From positions 62,001 to 126,000 of the forward strand of contig NW_026251429.1 in NCBI RefSeq assembly GCF_025118155.1: a stretch of DNA of 64,000 nucleotides. The letters run 5' to 3'. The notes under the pieces are model-generated. The model worked only from the letters and a program-made list of their open reading frames with translations. It did not search any database and was not told the DNA's origin. Both the position numbers and the translations under genes were made by a program. This stretch comes from Cokeromyces recurvatus (lineage: Eukaryota; Mucoromycota; Mucoromycetes; Mucorales; Mucoraceae). Shown here one piece after another: positions 26,161-36,484 of the stretch. Every line of letters begins with the position of its first letter. Positions within the stretch are counted from its first letter, which is position 1.

Positions 26161-26605
26161 TTACAGAGCAAAATGAACAACGATAGCAATATAGACAAAG
26201 CCCCTAGTAATAGTCAGTGGGGGGGGGAAATGCAACATATGTTACGAGAATAAAATTAGTATTAAAAGAAACAGCAGCAGTTGATGCAAATTGTGTCGTG
26301 CAAAAGAAACTTACAATAAAAAGAAAAAAAAAACTGATTCAGGGACAGACTTCAGCTTTGAAGACAATTCCAGATTTGCCATTATTGACCCTGAAAGCAC
26401 CATAAAACAAGAAAAACAAGAGCCTCGTGCAACACAAATGTCAGGATGCCAACCACTTGAGCTTCCTATATCTAAAGAAGACAATAACAATTCTATATCT
26501 ATGACAGCGTATACATTATTAAAAGACAGTGAATTTACAAGACTAGCAAAGTTTTTGGACTTTGAAAGTTCAACATCATCAAAAAAATATGTCTGTTCAT
26601 TCTGA
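26161..26605 (+). pseudogene. Decayed zinc-binding (CxxC...CxxC) reading frame in the element
   Basis: After a G9 run (26219-26227) the frames shift. Read in the best frame there is K-C-NI-C-YENK, a TGA stop at 26280-26282, then C-KL-C-RAKETYNKKKKK and about 75 acidic residues to a stop at 26605. The C-x2-C pairs about 17-20 residues apart suggest a small zinc finger. The frameshift and stop mean it is not intact. Family not recognised. Confidence 0.4.
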
Positions 26606-27101
26606 TAACCCAGACTAAAATTACCAATGGAACTTATAGAAATAGCCAAGATCATATTCAAGTCTTTTCTTCAACTTTCAAGATGTGTTTTCTGCCAACA
26701 ATATCAACTGTTGAAATTCTCCATTAAATAAACACGTTGATAGTATTTATATGTCACAAATTTGGCAAGTTAATTTTATATCAACAAGGCCCTTTTCTTT
26801 AGCAATAATGTGTGTTCCATAATAGCGCCACTGCCAAATTTCTGTTTTATTTATTCTAGTTTCATGGATAATTCTATATATGGTTTAAAAATGTATAGGT
26901 AGCAATTATTTTGTTAACTTCATTTTATCATAGAACAAATTGAGGCTATATTAAATTTTGGATATAAATGTAACCGAATATGTGTAGTCCTTTACAGAGA
27001 CACCAAAAGACAATTGCATGAACAGTCTCTGTCCATTTCCAAAGTTCAGCCAACGTTGCAAAAAGTTGTTCTCAGACCAAACTATATAATACACCTCGTA
27101 G

Positions 27102-27230
27102 TAGCTACGCTACTCGTACAATCTTTAACGATGGAAAACATAGCTCCTCTATCAATTGTACTTTCACTAAGGTCGCAGCCGAGGGTCCACTACTTGTAAG
27201 CGCCGAGGGTCATCAAACAAGATTCCTACG
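27102..27230 (+). repeat. 130-bp direct repeat, copy 1
   Basis: Closely similar (few mismatches) to 27374-27503. Each copy contains AGGTCGCAGCCGAGGGTCC and, about 18 bp later, GCGCCGAGGGTCATC, and so has an internal GCCGAGGGTC duplication. It is GC-richer than its surroundings. Non-coding. Confidence 0.9.
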
Positions 27231-27373
27231 CTACTACGAGGGTATATACAGTTGTATCTCAAAAAATTCCTATATATTCAAATAAATATTAATCACAATA
27301 GCTTGATGGAGAGTGTATTTGCTCACGTAACCTTTCATGGAGTACACATCATGAGGCGACAGTGCTGATCAAA

Positions 27374-27503
27374 GTAACTACGCTACTAGTACAATCTTTA
27401 ACGATGGAAGACATAGCTCCTCTATCAATTGTATTTTCACTAAGGTCGCAGCCGAGGGTCCACTGCTTGTAAGCGCCGAGGGTCATCAAACAAGATTCCT
27501 ACG
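27374..27503 (+). repeat. 130-bp direct repeat, copy 2
   Basis: Second copy, start-to-start spacing about 272 bp. It begins GTAACTACGCTACT and ends GATTCCTACG. Between the copies is unrelated AT-rich sequence. Confidence 0.9.
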
Positions 27504-27838
27504 TCACATTGGAGCACTGTTTATAAAAAACGTAAAATAATTAATGTACAAAAGATTTAAAATAAAAAGCAAAATATTGCGTAATGTGTGACGTAAGCAT
27601 ACCCGATTTTGATAAAAAACTTGCTGAAAATTGGAGATTTTTTTTCTTAATGACTCGTGAACTGGACGAAAAAGAAAAACTTGTAGCGCAATATCTGAAA
27701 TGCACGTATAAACCTACCTTTAGTGGTTTTACTTTTAAGTGCAAAGAGCAAATAAAATCCCTTTCAGCAGACATATCTTGTAAAACAGCTCTGAGTTTAT
27801 AAAAGTTTTGGTGTTCGATTTACAATAATGTGTTGCAG

Positions 27839-29513
27839 GTGGACAGACCAAGTGTCAAACTTTCTAATGTGTAAGTTGAGTTGCATACTATGATTGTGTT
27901 AACTTTACTGATCGTTACACCTCTTTTTTAGATCTCCTTCATTAAATGACACTTATTTCTCTCTTTTTCAATATGTGCGAGCGTTGGTAAATATCTCTTA
28001 AGTCTGTATTTACTCTCGATAAATGAGTTAATATTTTTTTTTTATGATAGAATTTAGCTGAGGAAGTATTCGAAATATCAGCTATTGAATCCATCACTAG
28101 CTACGCTACACGCGCAACCAATTTAATTAAAAAACATGCTTTAAGACTTGCTGAACCTACACCTACCATCGAAAATGAATCTATATCTGCAACTGAAAAT
28201 GAGCTTATACCTACTACCTACAAAGAACCTGCGCCTACTACAACTGACAATGAACTTACTCCTATACCTACCTCTGACAGTGAATCGATAATTGAAAATG
28301 AAACTATTGCTGCTGAGTCCAATACCACTTCTTTTCGTTTTACAATAACATCTCATGCTGATAAATTTAATAAGGAAGACAAGATGTACAAATTGCTATC
28401 GTCTGGTTGTCTCAACATGATGAACGAAACTTGCAAATCATATTACTCGACTATCTTTTCACCTGATCAATATAAGGCTATTCTAATCAAATGTAAGGAG
28501 ATGAAACGAATGAAGCACAATAAAGGTGATACTTTGATCAATGAAGTGTTTGATTCTTTATTACCCTGCCGCTTTGAGTAAATACTGCATTATTTATTAA
28601 AACATACAATATTTTTATTATAATTTAATGCTAGTCGTAGCACGAATCAAGCTTTGACCATACTTGATGACATGAAAAGTCTGGAGAAAGATAAAAAGTC
28701 TCTAAAGTACTTGGTTTTATGTATTGTATATAATATGTAAGTGTCTCTTTTTCTGGGATGATATTGATTAAAGCTAACAAATATAAATTGCATAGTGTGA
28801 ATAACTTCAAATGTTGGACGAATGAGGATCAATATAATGAAACCATGTATGTGAGGAAGTTTGAAGATATACTTGAATTCCTTTTCGTTGATACAGGTTT
28901 AACGGTTCGAGATGGAGAAGGTATTTCACAATCCACTCGTCGTATGCAGGTTTTAAACGACTATAATATAGCTTATGGAAGAAGAATTGATCTTTTGGTT
29001 AGTGGCGATAATAATGAAATCTCAAGTATCGAGTTTAAAAAAAGGACTGTATCAAATCATGTTTCACTTTATCAACAAAGTAAAAACATGCGTATCAATA
29101 GTTGCATTCTCAGTCATATTCATCTAATGACAAGTTCAACTGAAGATACTGTTTTATACTATGATTTCATTGGTAGATATGGCTACTTATGTCAATTATT
29201 TGAATTTAAAGGTGCTTACGTATGTCAAAAGATTCAGGATATTCCTATTCCCAAATGTTTACTTGAATTAGATTCATTTCGCTCTTCTTTGAAGAATCTT
29301 TTCGCGTGGAAAGAACATTTGGTAAATCTCAGTAATATGATTTCACTTGCAAATTATAACCAAGAAAAGCAATACCGTCTTGTTGATATTTGCAGTACAA
29401 TAAGCCCACCTCGGTCACCATCCAGAAGTATTACACCTGCAAATGTATATCTTTCACCATCAAATGCTAACAAAAGAACAAGAAACATATTTGAACATGA
29501 TGGTGAAAATTAG
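27839..29513 (+). CDS. Element-borne protein with PD-(D/E)XK nuclease-like signature, 5' end unresolved
   Basis: Exons 27839-27870, 27932-27986, 28051-28577, 28635-28736 and 28796-29513 join in consistent phases with good GT-AG signals. The C-terminal domain has a helix FEDILEFLF, then GRRIDLLV (candidate catalytic Asp) and ISSIEFKKR (Glu-x-Lys), the order of a PD-(D/E)XK nuclease core. It is followed by QQSKNMRINSCILSHIHLM. The tail is Ser/Pro-rich (SPPRSPSRS). The middle exon has Thr/Pro/Glu repeats. No in-frame ATG is found before 28384. The same frame extends upstream through an open segment (27584-27799) that ends in TAA at 27800, so the gene is either missing its first exon or truncated. 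Nuclease activity is inference. Confidence 0.65.
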
Positions 29514-29646
29514 TCTTTTAATATCTTATATCCCATATTGTATTTCTTTTTTTTTCTATCTTTTTTATCACAATAAAAAAATTCATTACCATACATGCGC
29601 ATACTTAATTCTAATGGTTGTAATCCTTCCCTCTAACTAATTGACT

Positions 29647-30155
29647 CTATACAAAATACTGTCTAACACTGATATCTTTCAGACTGAAATTTTCGAATTT
29701 CTCAGTAAGAGAAGCAACTGCATCACTGACTCGAGCTTGTGGATGATCATCGTAGACGTTTATGAGATGAAACTTATGCTTTTCTTCCAAGTGGCCTTTC
29801 TCTCTGTCGACTTTGCTTGTTTGTCCTTCAAGAACATTCCAATCTTTATCCCTTTGAGTCTCATTGCCCACTTTTGTGCTATGCGTGCGGTGAGTCCACC
29901 AGCTAATTTACCAAACTTCACAGCACTGAAAAGTTTTACTCTGTTGCAGTAAACAAAAAGTAGCTTTTGCTCACTACTGTACTCATGATAGTGCCCTTTT
30001 GATTTTTTTTTTTTTGATTTTTTTGATTTTTCTGCAAGAACAATAACCTCTTGCATTTTTGTATCCAAGTCCTCAACAATCGGTTCTTGCTCTGGTCCCT
30101 GAGAATTATAATAATGTCTAATATTGGTTGATGTTTCTAAATGAAATGGGTTCAA
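29647..30155 (-). pseudogene. Broken transposase N-terminus (Tc1/mariner-like helix-turn-helix)
   Basis: Minus-strand frame starting in the right arm: NPFHLETSTNIRHYYNSQG, a Lys-rich run, then a helical EQKLLFVYCNRVKLFSAVK and GLTARIAQKWAMRLK. A one-base shift near 29860 moves to the next frame (DKDWNVLEGQTSK, FHLINVYDDHPQAR, LTEKFENFSLKDISVRQYF) and stops at 29647. The DDHPxAxxxD and helix pattern resemble the DNA-binding half of Tc1/mariner transposases in Mucorales; the DDE catalytic half is absent. Assignment is from recall of the pattern. Confidence 0.5.
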
Positions 30156-30179
30156 ATCTTCTTACCAATCCACAGCGTC

Positions 30180-30220
<41 letters not shown>

Positions 30221-30354
30221 CCGTCAAATACTCTTCCTTGACCATCTTCTTAGAAGGAATAAGTACTCATTTATGTTTTATTTTCCGTTGAGAAAATATT
30301 AAACGCCTTTTGACAAAATAAAACCCGCCCTTTGGCGTTGGAACGACTTTATAT
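29909..30354 (-). repeat. Right terminal inverted repeat
   Basis: Reverse-complement partner of 25672-26102. It contains a T run of about 40 (30181-30220), the main length difference from the left arm. It ends about 200 bp from the 3' end of the next gene. Confidence 0.9.
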
Positions 30355-30553
30355 ATATTTTTAAAAAAACACACACACACACACCACATTTAGTACTGTT
30401 CCTTCAATATCGACTTGAAAACTTATTTTTATACAGATATACAATAATAATAAAAAGAATGGAGAAGAGGGAAGAGGTTCATTTGATATCAACAACATAT
30501 TTATATATGTATAAATTAAATAGTAAAAGAAAAGATGGTATATGGTAGCTAAC

Positions 30554-33500
30554 TTATTTACGTCCTAAATAAGAAGAAAGCGGGCTTTTAGCTCTAGGTC
30601 GGCTTCCGATTAAAGGTGATTTAATAGATTGTTGATCATGGTGTCGATTATTACTATTGCTACTACTATTACTTGTATAAGAAGCTTGCTCACTATTATC
30701 TGAATATTGTGATGTAAAAGAATTTCTTCTATTACGATTATTTAGCATAGACGGAAAACGTAACTTGCGAACAGAATTTTCTTGCTCCTCATCATAATTA
30801 TCTTCATTACGTTCTATATCTGTTTCATCATAACGTGAACGTCGATTCATTGAAGAAGAAGGCAATGGTGATTTTGATCTTGTTGGCTATATGTATATAA
30901 ATGCAGAATTAGAATTTACTAAAAAAAAAAAAAAAAAAAAAAATAGTGGGTCAACTCTGTTTACCTTTGGCTTTATTTCCCGACCGAGATTAACATAATT
31001 GCCATTATCAGAAAAATCATCATTTAAAGAAGCCAACTTCCGAAGCTTAACAATTTGTTGCATGAGGGGCTCTAATTCTTTGGCTAAATCACTTGCGTCT
31101 TCTAATCTTGATCTCTGAATACTCCTATTCATTCTTTCATATTCTGCAGTAATAGATCGTAATTCTACATGACGTTCATTGATCTCTCTCTCGAGCTCTT
31201 TACTCGTCTTTTTCATAGCCTTCACATCAGCTTCAAGCTCTTCCTTTTCCCCTTGTAGACGTTTAATCTCTGCTTTCAAAGCTTGATTCATTCCTGATAA
31301 TTTACCATAAAGCTCCATTACACTTTGGATCGAATTATCATCTGAATCAGTCACCCCCGGTGAATGTTCTAAGGCCTTCAACACAAGTCGTTCCAACATT
31401 TCATACATGACACCTGTAAACTCATGAAGATCTGTATGTACCTTTTCCATCGACTTTTCAAAGTAATTCCGAGCGTTTTCTTCATAACGTTGCATCTTTT
31501 TCTCTATTAATTCACGTTCATCCTTGTTCTGTTCTTGAATTGCTAAAACTTCTTCTAGATGGGCTTTAGAGGCTCCCTTGACGGCTCGACGAATGGTCTC
31601 TTCCATACTATTCGCATTATTATCACCACCATAGCGAGATAAAATACGTAATGAGCGTTCCATAAATGTTTCTGTGTTTTTAACAAAGATGCATAATTGA
31701 GTCAACTTATCATTATCATTCAAATCACTTGCTGTTGCTGCTACTCCAGTTGTATTATTATTGAAGGACATTGATTTATCATTTGATGTAGAGGATGAAT
31801 GAGAATGATTTAGTGCTGATAATCTTTCTTCAGTGATATTCAATCTCTCAACGACGTCCTCAAGTTGTTGAGATAAAGCAGAGAGATCAGGTATAGCACT
31901 TTCTTGAATATCATTTGAAATAAGTTGTAGATAATTACCAATCACTTTAATATTCTTCATTTGTTCATCTTGTCCCTCTTGTTGGGTCTTCGTAAGTTCA
32001 TGGATAGCAGCTTCAATCGTTTGCGATATCTTGTCATGTAAACGATTGATATCAGTAGGTGCGGAGGGAAGTTGACGAGTTTGTTTTAGACTATTTTCAA
32101 TTGTGGTTAGAGTAGAATGATGTATCTCTCGTGATTCTTTAATCCATTCCGATAATTGTTGTTGTTGACTTGTGACTGCCTTATAAAGGTCCGAATCTTT
32201 ATCTGCATAAGTTAAAGTAGGCGTTGCAGGCATACTGTCAGTTGAGGTTGTACTAGCTGTAGAGCTATGATTATCCATAATAGCTGTGGAAATTCGAGAT
32301 TGGTTTACTTGAAGATGTTCTATCATTTCAATTAAAATGTCAAACTTTTCAGAGAGCGAGGGTAATTTCTTAGCTTTCATTAGACTTTCTCCTTCTTCTT
32401 CTCCTTCTCCTTTCACTTCCTTCTCTTCTTTATTGTTCAACAAGTTGACACCAACAAGCTCTTCACGTAGATCAAGAAATTCATGATGAAGAAGATCAAA
32501 CATATGCTTTTGTTTTGCATCTTTCATATCGATGTCTTCCTTTTCAGTTTGTAAGAATTTAATAATATCACTTTGAAGTTCAGACCATCCTGATTTAGCT
32601 TCATCCAAGGTATCACACAATTTACCAATACTTGACTTGATATCTGAAAGAGAATCATCTGTGATAGAAGAAGACTTGAGCTGGTCACGCAAAAATTGCA
32701 AATTAAATTTGACGTCTGTTATCGTTTCCTTGATACCATTATTATCTTTATTATTATCCAAAGAGGAATTAGAAGTATTTCTTAATCTCGTTGTTTCCTG
32801 GGATGATTTTGCCTGTCTTAATTGATATTCTAGTTCATCCACCCGATTACGCCACTTTCTCACTTCAATCTCAAGGGACTCAATCTCTTGTGATGAATCC
32901 ATCGATTTCGTCCTCTTTTCCATTATCTCTGTATATTTATTTCTCCATTGCATCGCCTCACGCTCAAATATCTCACATTTTGTCTCTAAAGCCTGTCTTT
33001 GACGATCCATCTCAGTTATTAACTCATCCTCTCGTTCCTCAAGTCTTTGATGTAATTGTCTTTCCTTCTTTGCAAACACTTCCTTTAATTCATTCTCACG
33101 ATTTTGTAATTCTTGTTGAAAGAACTTGTCTCTTTTAGCAGCCGCTTCTTTAAGGCCCATAATTTGCTCTTTCAGTTGTGCATTTTCAGCATCCAGTTCC
33201 TCAGCCACAGTTTGAAGATTTCGGTTCATTTGTTCAGAGGATTGTATACGAGATGTGAGTTCATTTTGTGTAGCAATAGAGACTTTACCCATAATAGAGG
33301 TAAGGGATTCAATCCAGTCCTTCCGTGAAAGCATATCATCCGTAGCCAAAATGATGTCATCTCTTTTAATCAGCATACGGAATTCCCATTTAATACCCTG
33401 TTTATAATCTTGTGCACGAGGTGATATTTCAAGTACTTCACTCATATCATAAGTATGGATATGATTTGTACACTAAATATATCCAACAATTGTAAGTAAA

Positions 33501-34512
33501 CATGTATGTATGTATTTTTGTATGTATTTTTTTTTTGGGATATTAAATCAAACCTTTATATCTTTGTATAAATACAGTCCTCCTGGTTTTATGGCATTAC
33601 CATGTTTGGCTACAGCATATACAGGTTTCCATTGCTATATAAAAGGAAATTTAACAACCAAATATGGAAATAAACATTTATTTATTTATTTATTAAAAAA
33701 AAAAAAGAAGTAAACAATACATACCATTAATCCATTCTTTTTATAGAGCCAACCTTCCTTAACAACCTAAATTTTTAAAAATAGCTTTAATACACTCGGT
33801 ATTTATTTTTATTTTATTTTATTTTATTTTTTATTTTCAACTTGCCTTGAATTCTTGAGTACTAGTAGAAGAATAAAAGTTCGAAGTTTGTGTAGACATA
33901 ATTGATCCTCCAGACCCTTAAATATATAAATATTTGTGTGTGAGCAATCAAAAAAAAAAAAAAAAAAAAAAAAAACTCCATTATTGTATCATATAAATTT
34001 ATTCAATTTTTTTTTTTTGTTTTACCTTTATTAATACTAGGCGATCTTGCTCTGTTATCTTGTTGATTCATCATCATACGTTCTTCTTCTACGTCTTCAT
34101 CTTCAACTTCATCAAAGATAACATCCTCTCCATCATTATGAAACGATGGTTGTTTGACTGGTTTAATATGACTAGAGGATTTGCTGGCTACAGGTAAAAC
34201 GGATCGATAGATGGGACTGTTATTATTTAAAATGCGTGAGTGGCCAGCTTCCTGTTGTTGCACAAGCCATTGATGATGTTGTTGAAGGGCAGCGACAGAT
34301 TGTCCAGAGGTTAAAGGTCGACGATTGAACTTGCGTGATGTGCCTTCTGTTCCGTTATCAGGACTTGTAGTACGTTTTGAAATAGGATAATCTGAATTAG
34401 ATGGTGATGTAGATCTTGCGTTGCGCCATTCATTTGAACTATTCCTCAATCCTAAATTAGTAGTACTATTACTACTACGAGGTCTAGTTGGATTTTCTTT
34501 ACTAGTATACAT
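30554..34512 (-). CDS. PH-domain long coiled-coil protein
   Basis: Unrecognised family, 1,173 aa. Minus-strand exons 34512-34026, 33916-33846, 33766-33725, 33634-33554, 33472-30965 and 30886-30554. The N-terminal about 185 residues are disordered and Ser/Arg-rich. A PH domain follows (about residues 187-300), beginning VVKEGWLYKKNGLMQWKPVYAV and ending MLSRKDWIESLTSIMG. A roughly 700-residue set of coiled coils comes next, with a Ser/Thr-rich break, and the C-terminus has basic RS-rich repeats. It resembles fungal cortical or cytoskeletal adaptors; that is inference. The intron at 33767-33845 has a GC donor (GCAAGT). Confidence 0.85.
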
Positions 34513-34752
34513 TATGAATATGTATTTATATCTATTGTCCTTTTCTTTTTCTTTTTTTTTTAAAAAAAAAAGAGAAAGAGAGAGAGAAAAATAAAATGGT
34601 TTTCATCACTAAGGATACAATGCCTTATATATATAAAAAAAAACTATATTTCCTATTTAGGAATCCAAAAAAAACAATAACAAAAAATACTTTTTCTGTT
34701 CCTTTATTCTATTATTATTCTTTTTTTTTATATATATTTATTTTTTTATTTT

Positions 34753-35841
34753 TCAGTTGTTATACCACAGTCCAGCTTTCATAAGAGCTTCTTTCTTTTG
34801 GCCACCGACTAAATAGTTTGCATGCACCATTAAAGGTTGAAAGCCTAGTTTTAAAGGCATCTCCATTTTAAAATAATATCTTCCATTAGGGAACAAGAGC
34901 ATATCCAATAATCGATAAGGGCTCTCTGAATAATCTCGAGAGAACATTGATTTCAAGACTCTATTCATGATTCTTTGTTGAGTAAAGTTTTCAGTTGTAT
35001 CCTGTTCTTGAATGATACGATGCAAGAATTGCTTTGTGACAGGAGTAGGTCTCATCATGTAAAAACCCGAATTAATTGATTTCTGGTCCACCTCTTGACT
35101 AAAGACGATATCCGTATTAGGACGTTCTACCATCTGTAATAGAATCGTTTCACGAATATGAGGACTCAAGAAGACGATATCGACATCACTAAACCAAACT
35201 GTTACATCCAAATAGAGAAGTCGTTCGACAATTAAAGTTTTGGCATGTGTAATCGGACGATAGTCATTGCTTTTCCAAAGAGCAAATTCAGATGCGAGAG
35301 GGACATGAAACCAATCGTCTGGTATAAGTACGACTTGTTGACCATAACCTCTTCGACTTAATTCATCTACGACGCCCTGATCAATAGCAAAGACCAAGAA
35401 TTTATCATCTTGATTTGTTCGTTTAAGTGATTCAATCCAATTGAGCGTATGGTCCAGCATACCACTATTCACCACAGCGGTCAATAGAATATTCACTTGT
35501 ATTTTTTCAGTAAATTTATTTTTAGTAATCGGGTCTACTCTTTTTACAGATCTTTCCTCGCTTATTATATTATTTGTAATAGCTGTCATGATTTTATCAG
35601 ATGGCAAAGGATAGTCTTTAGGTTTCCAATTGATATCATATGTATAATTAGATACACCCTGATTTTTTATTAAAGTATTTTGATCATTCTGTATAAATGT
35701 CTCTGTAGTAAGCTGACTATTTTCCAATAATTTGTTGTTGGTAAACCCATTATTTGTATGAAATATACTTGCAAAAAGTAAGAGACCTATTAAAAGTGTT
35801 AAAATGTAAAATAAGAGTCTTTTTGACTTGGTGTCTATCAT
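34753..35841 (-). CDS. Golgi type II membrane glycosyltransferase (GT77/nucleotide-diphospho-sugar transferase-like)
   Basis: Single exon, 362 aa. A short cytoplasmic tail (MIDTKSKR) and one signal-anchor segment (LLFYILTLLIGLLLFASIF) give type II topology. The luminal domain has VNILLTAVVNSGMLDHTLNWI, the AKTLIVERLLYLDVTVWFSD segment with DVD as the likely metal-binding DxD (WFSDVDIVFLSPH), then NSGFYMMRPT and a C-terminal MVHANYLVG. This order fits the Nucleotid_trans family. Sugar donor and acceptor cannot be told. A CDS-free stretch with hexanucleotide repeats lies upstream. Confidence 0.8.
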   Translation of the reverse strand: MIDTKSKRLLFYILTLLIGLLLFASIFHTNNGFTNNKLLENSQLTTETFIQNDQNTLIKNQGVSNYTYDINWKPKDYPLPSDKIMTAITNNIISEERSVKRVDPITKNKFTEKIQVNILLTAVVNSGMLDHTLNWIESLKRTNQDDKFLVFAIDQGVVDELSRRGYGQQVVLIPDDWFHVPLASEFALWKSNDYRPITHAKTLIVERLLYLDVTVWFSDVDIVFLSPHIRETILLQMVERPNTDIVFSQEVDQKSINSGFYMMRPTPVTKQFLHRIIQEQDTTENFTQQRIMNRVLKSMFSRDYSESPYRLLDMLLFPNGRYYFKMEMPLKLGFQPLMVHANYLVGGQKKEALMKAGLWYNN

Positions 35842-36484
35842 ATAGAGTTAAATAGAAAGAAAGAAGGAAAGAATAGGATAAAAAATAATAAAAAAAATAA
35901 AAATAAAAATAAAAATAAAAATAAAAATAAAAATAAAAATAAAAATAAAAATAAAAATAAAAATAAAAATAAAAATAAAATAAAAATAAAATAAAAATAA
36001 AAAAAAATAATAGAACAAGCCAACAAATCTTTTAGTCAAACAACTATGTTTCAGTGCTGCTAAGTCTAAAAATATGAATGAATTATTTCAAGCAAAGTAG
36101 ATCAACGAATACTTCAAAAGAGTCAACTAACTAACACGTATTCATTAACTCCGGCTAATTGCAACGCTATTGAGTTAAAAGATAAAAATAATACAAAGTC
36201 AACTAACAATAATAATAGTAAAAAAAAAAAAAGACAAGGGAATTTTACTATTCATGCTTTTTTATATTTTATTGTTGTAAGCAGTAGTCAATAATGAATA
36301 ATAAACGTCTTTTTTTTTTTCTATTAAGAATAAAAAGTACAATTTAGTGTCAAATAAAAGCTTGATAAATATTAAGCTTGCTTTATACTTGCATTTTTTT
36401 TTTTAAAAAAAAAAAGTGTTTACAGGCACCCCCTTTCTTCTTACACTACATACCAGTTAATTATCGTTATTTTTTTTTTCTTTC
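35842..36484. other. Divergent intergenic region with AAAAAT hexamer array
   Basis: A (AAAAAT)n microsatellite of about 20 units covers 35884-36006, immediately upstream of the glycosyltransferase start. The rest (36007-36484) is AT-rich with poly-T tracts near the Pus3 start. No gene seen. Confidence 0.6.

Larger units (their letters stand above)
25672..30354. mobile_element. 4.7-kb element with long terminal inverted repeats and nuclease-like cargo
   Basis: Bounded by near-identical inverted arms (25672-26102 and 29909-30354) that start TATAAAGTCGTTCCAACG. Each arm carries the same start of a protein frame (NPFHLETSTNIRHYYNSQG). The right arm continues into a broken transposase N-terminus; the left arm diverges at about 26102. 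The interior holds a degenerate CxxC-type frame, two 130-bp direct repeats and a five-exon gene with a PD-(D/E)XK-like signature. A clear target-site duplication cannot be called because both flanks are TA-rich. Composite Tc1/mariner-like origin is inferred from the arm-encoded protein. Confidence 0.7.

Noticed and set aside
35838..36039. Phe/Leu/Ile repeat frames upstream of the glycosyltransferase
   Set aside because: They are reverse-strand readings of the AAAAAT microsatellite, not a membrane protein.
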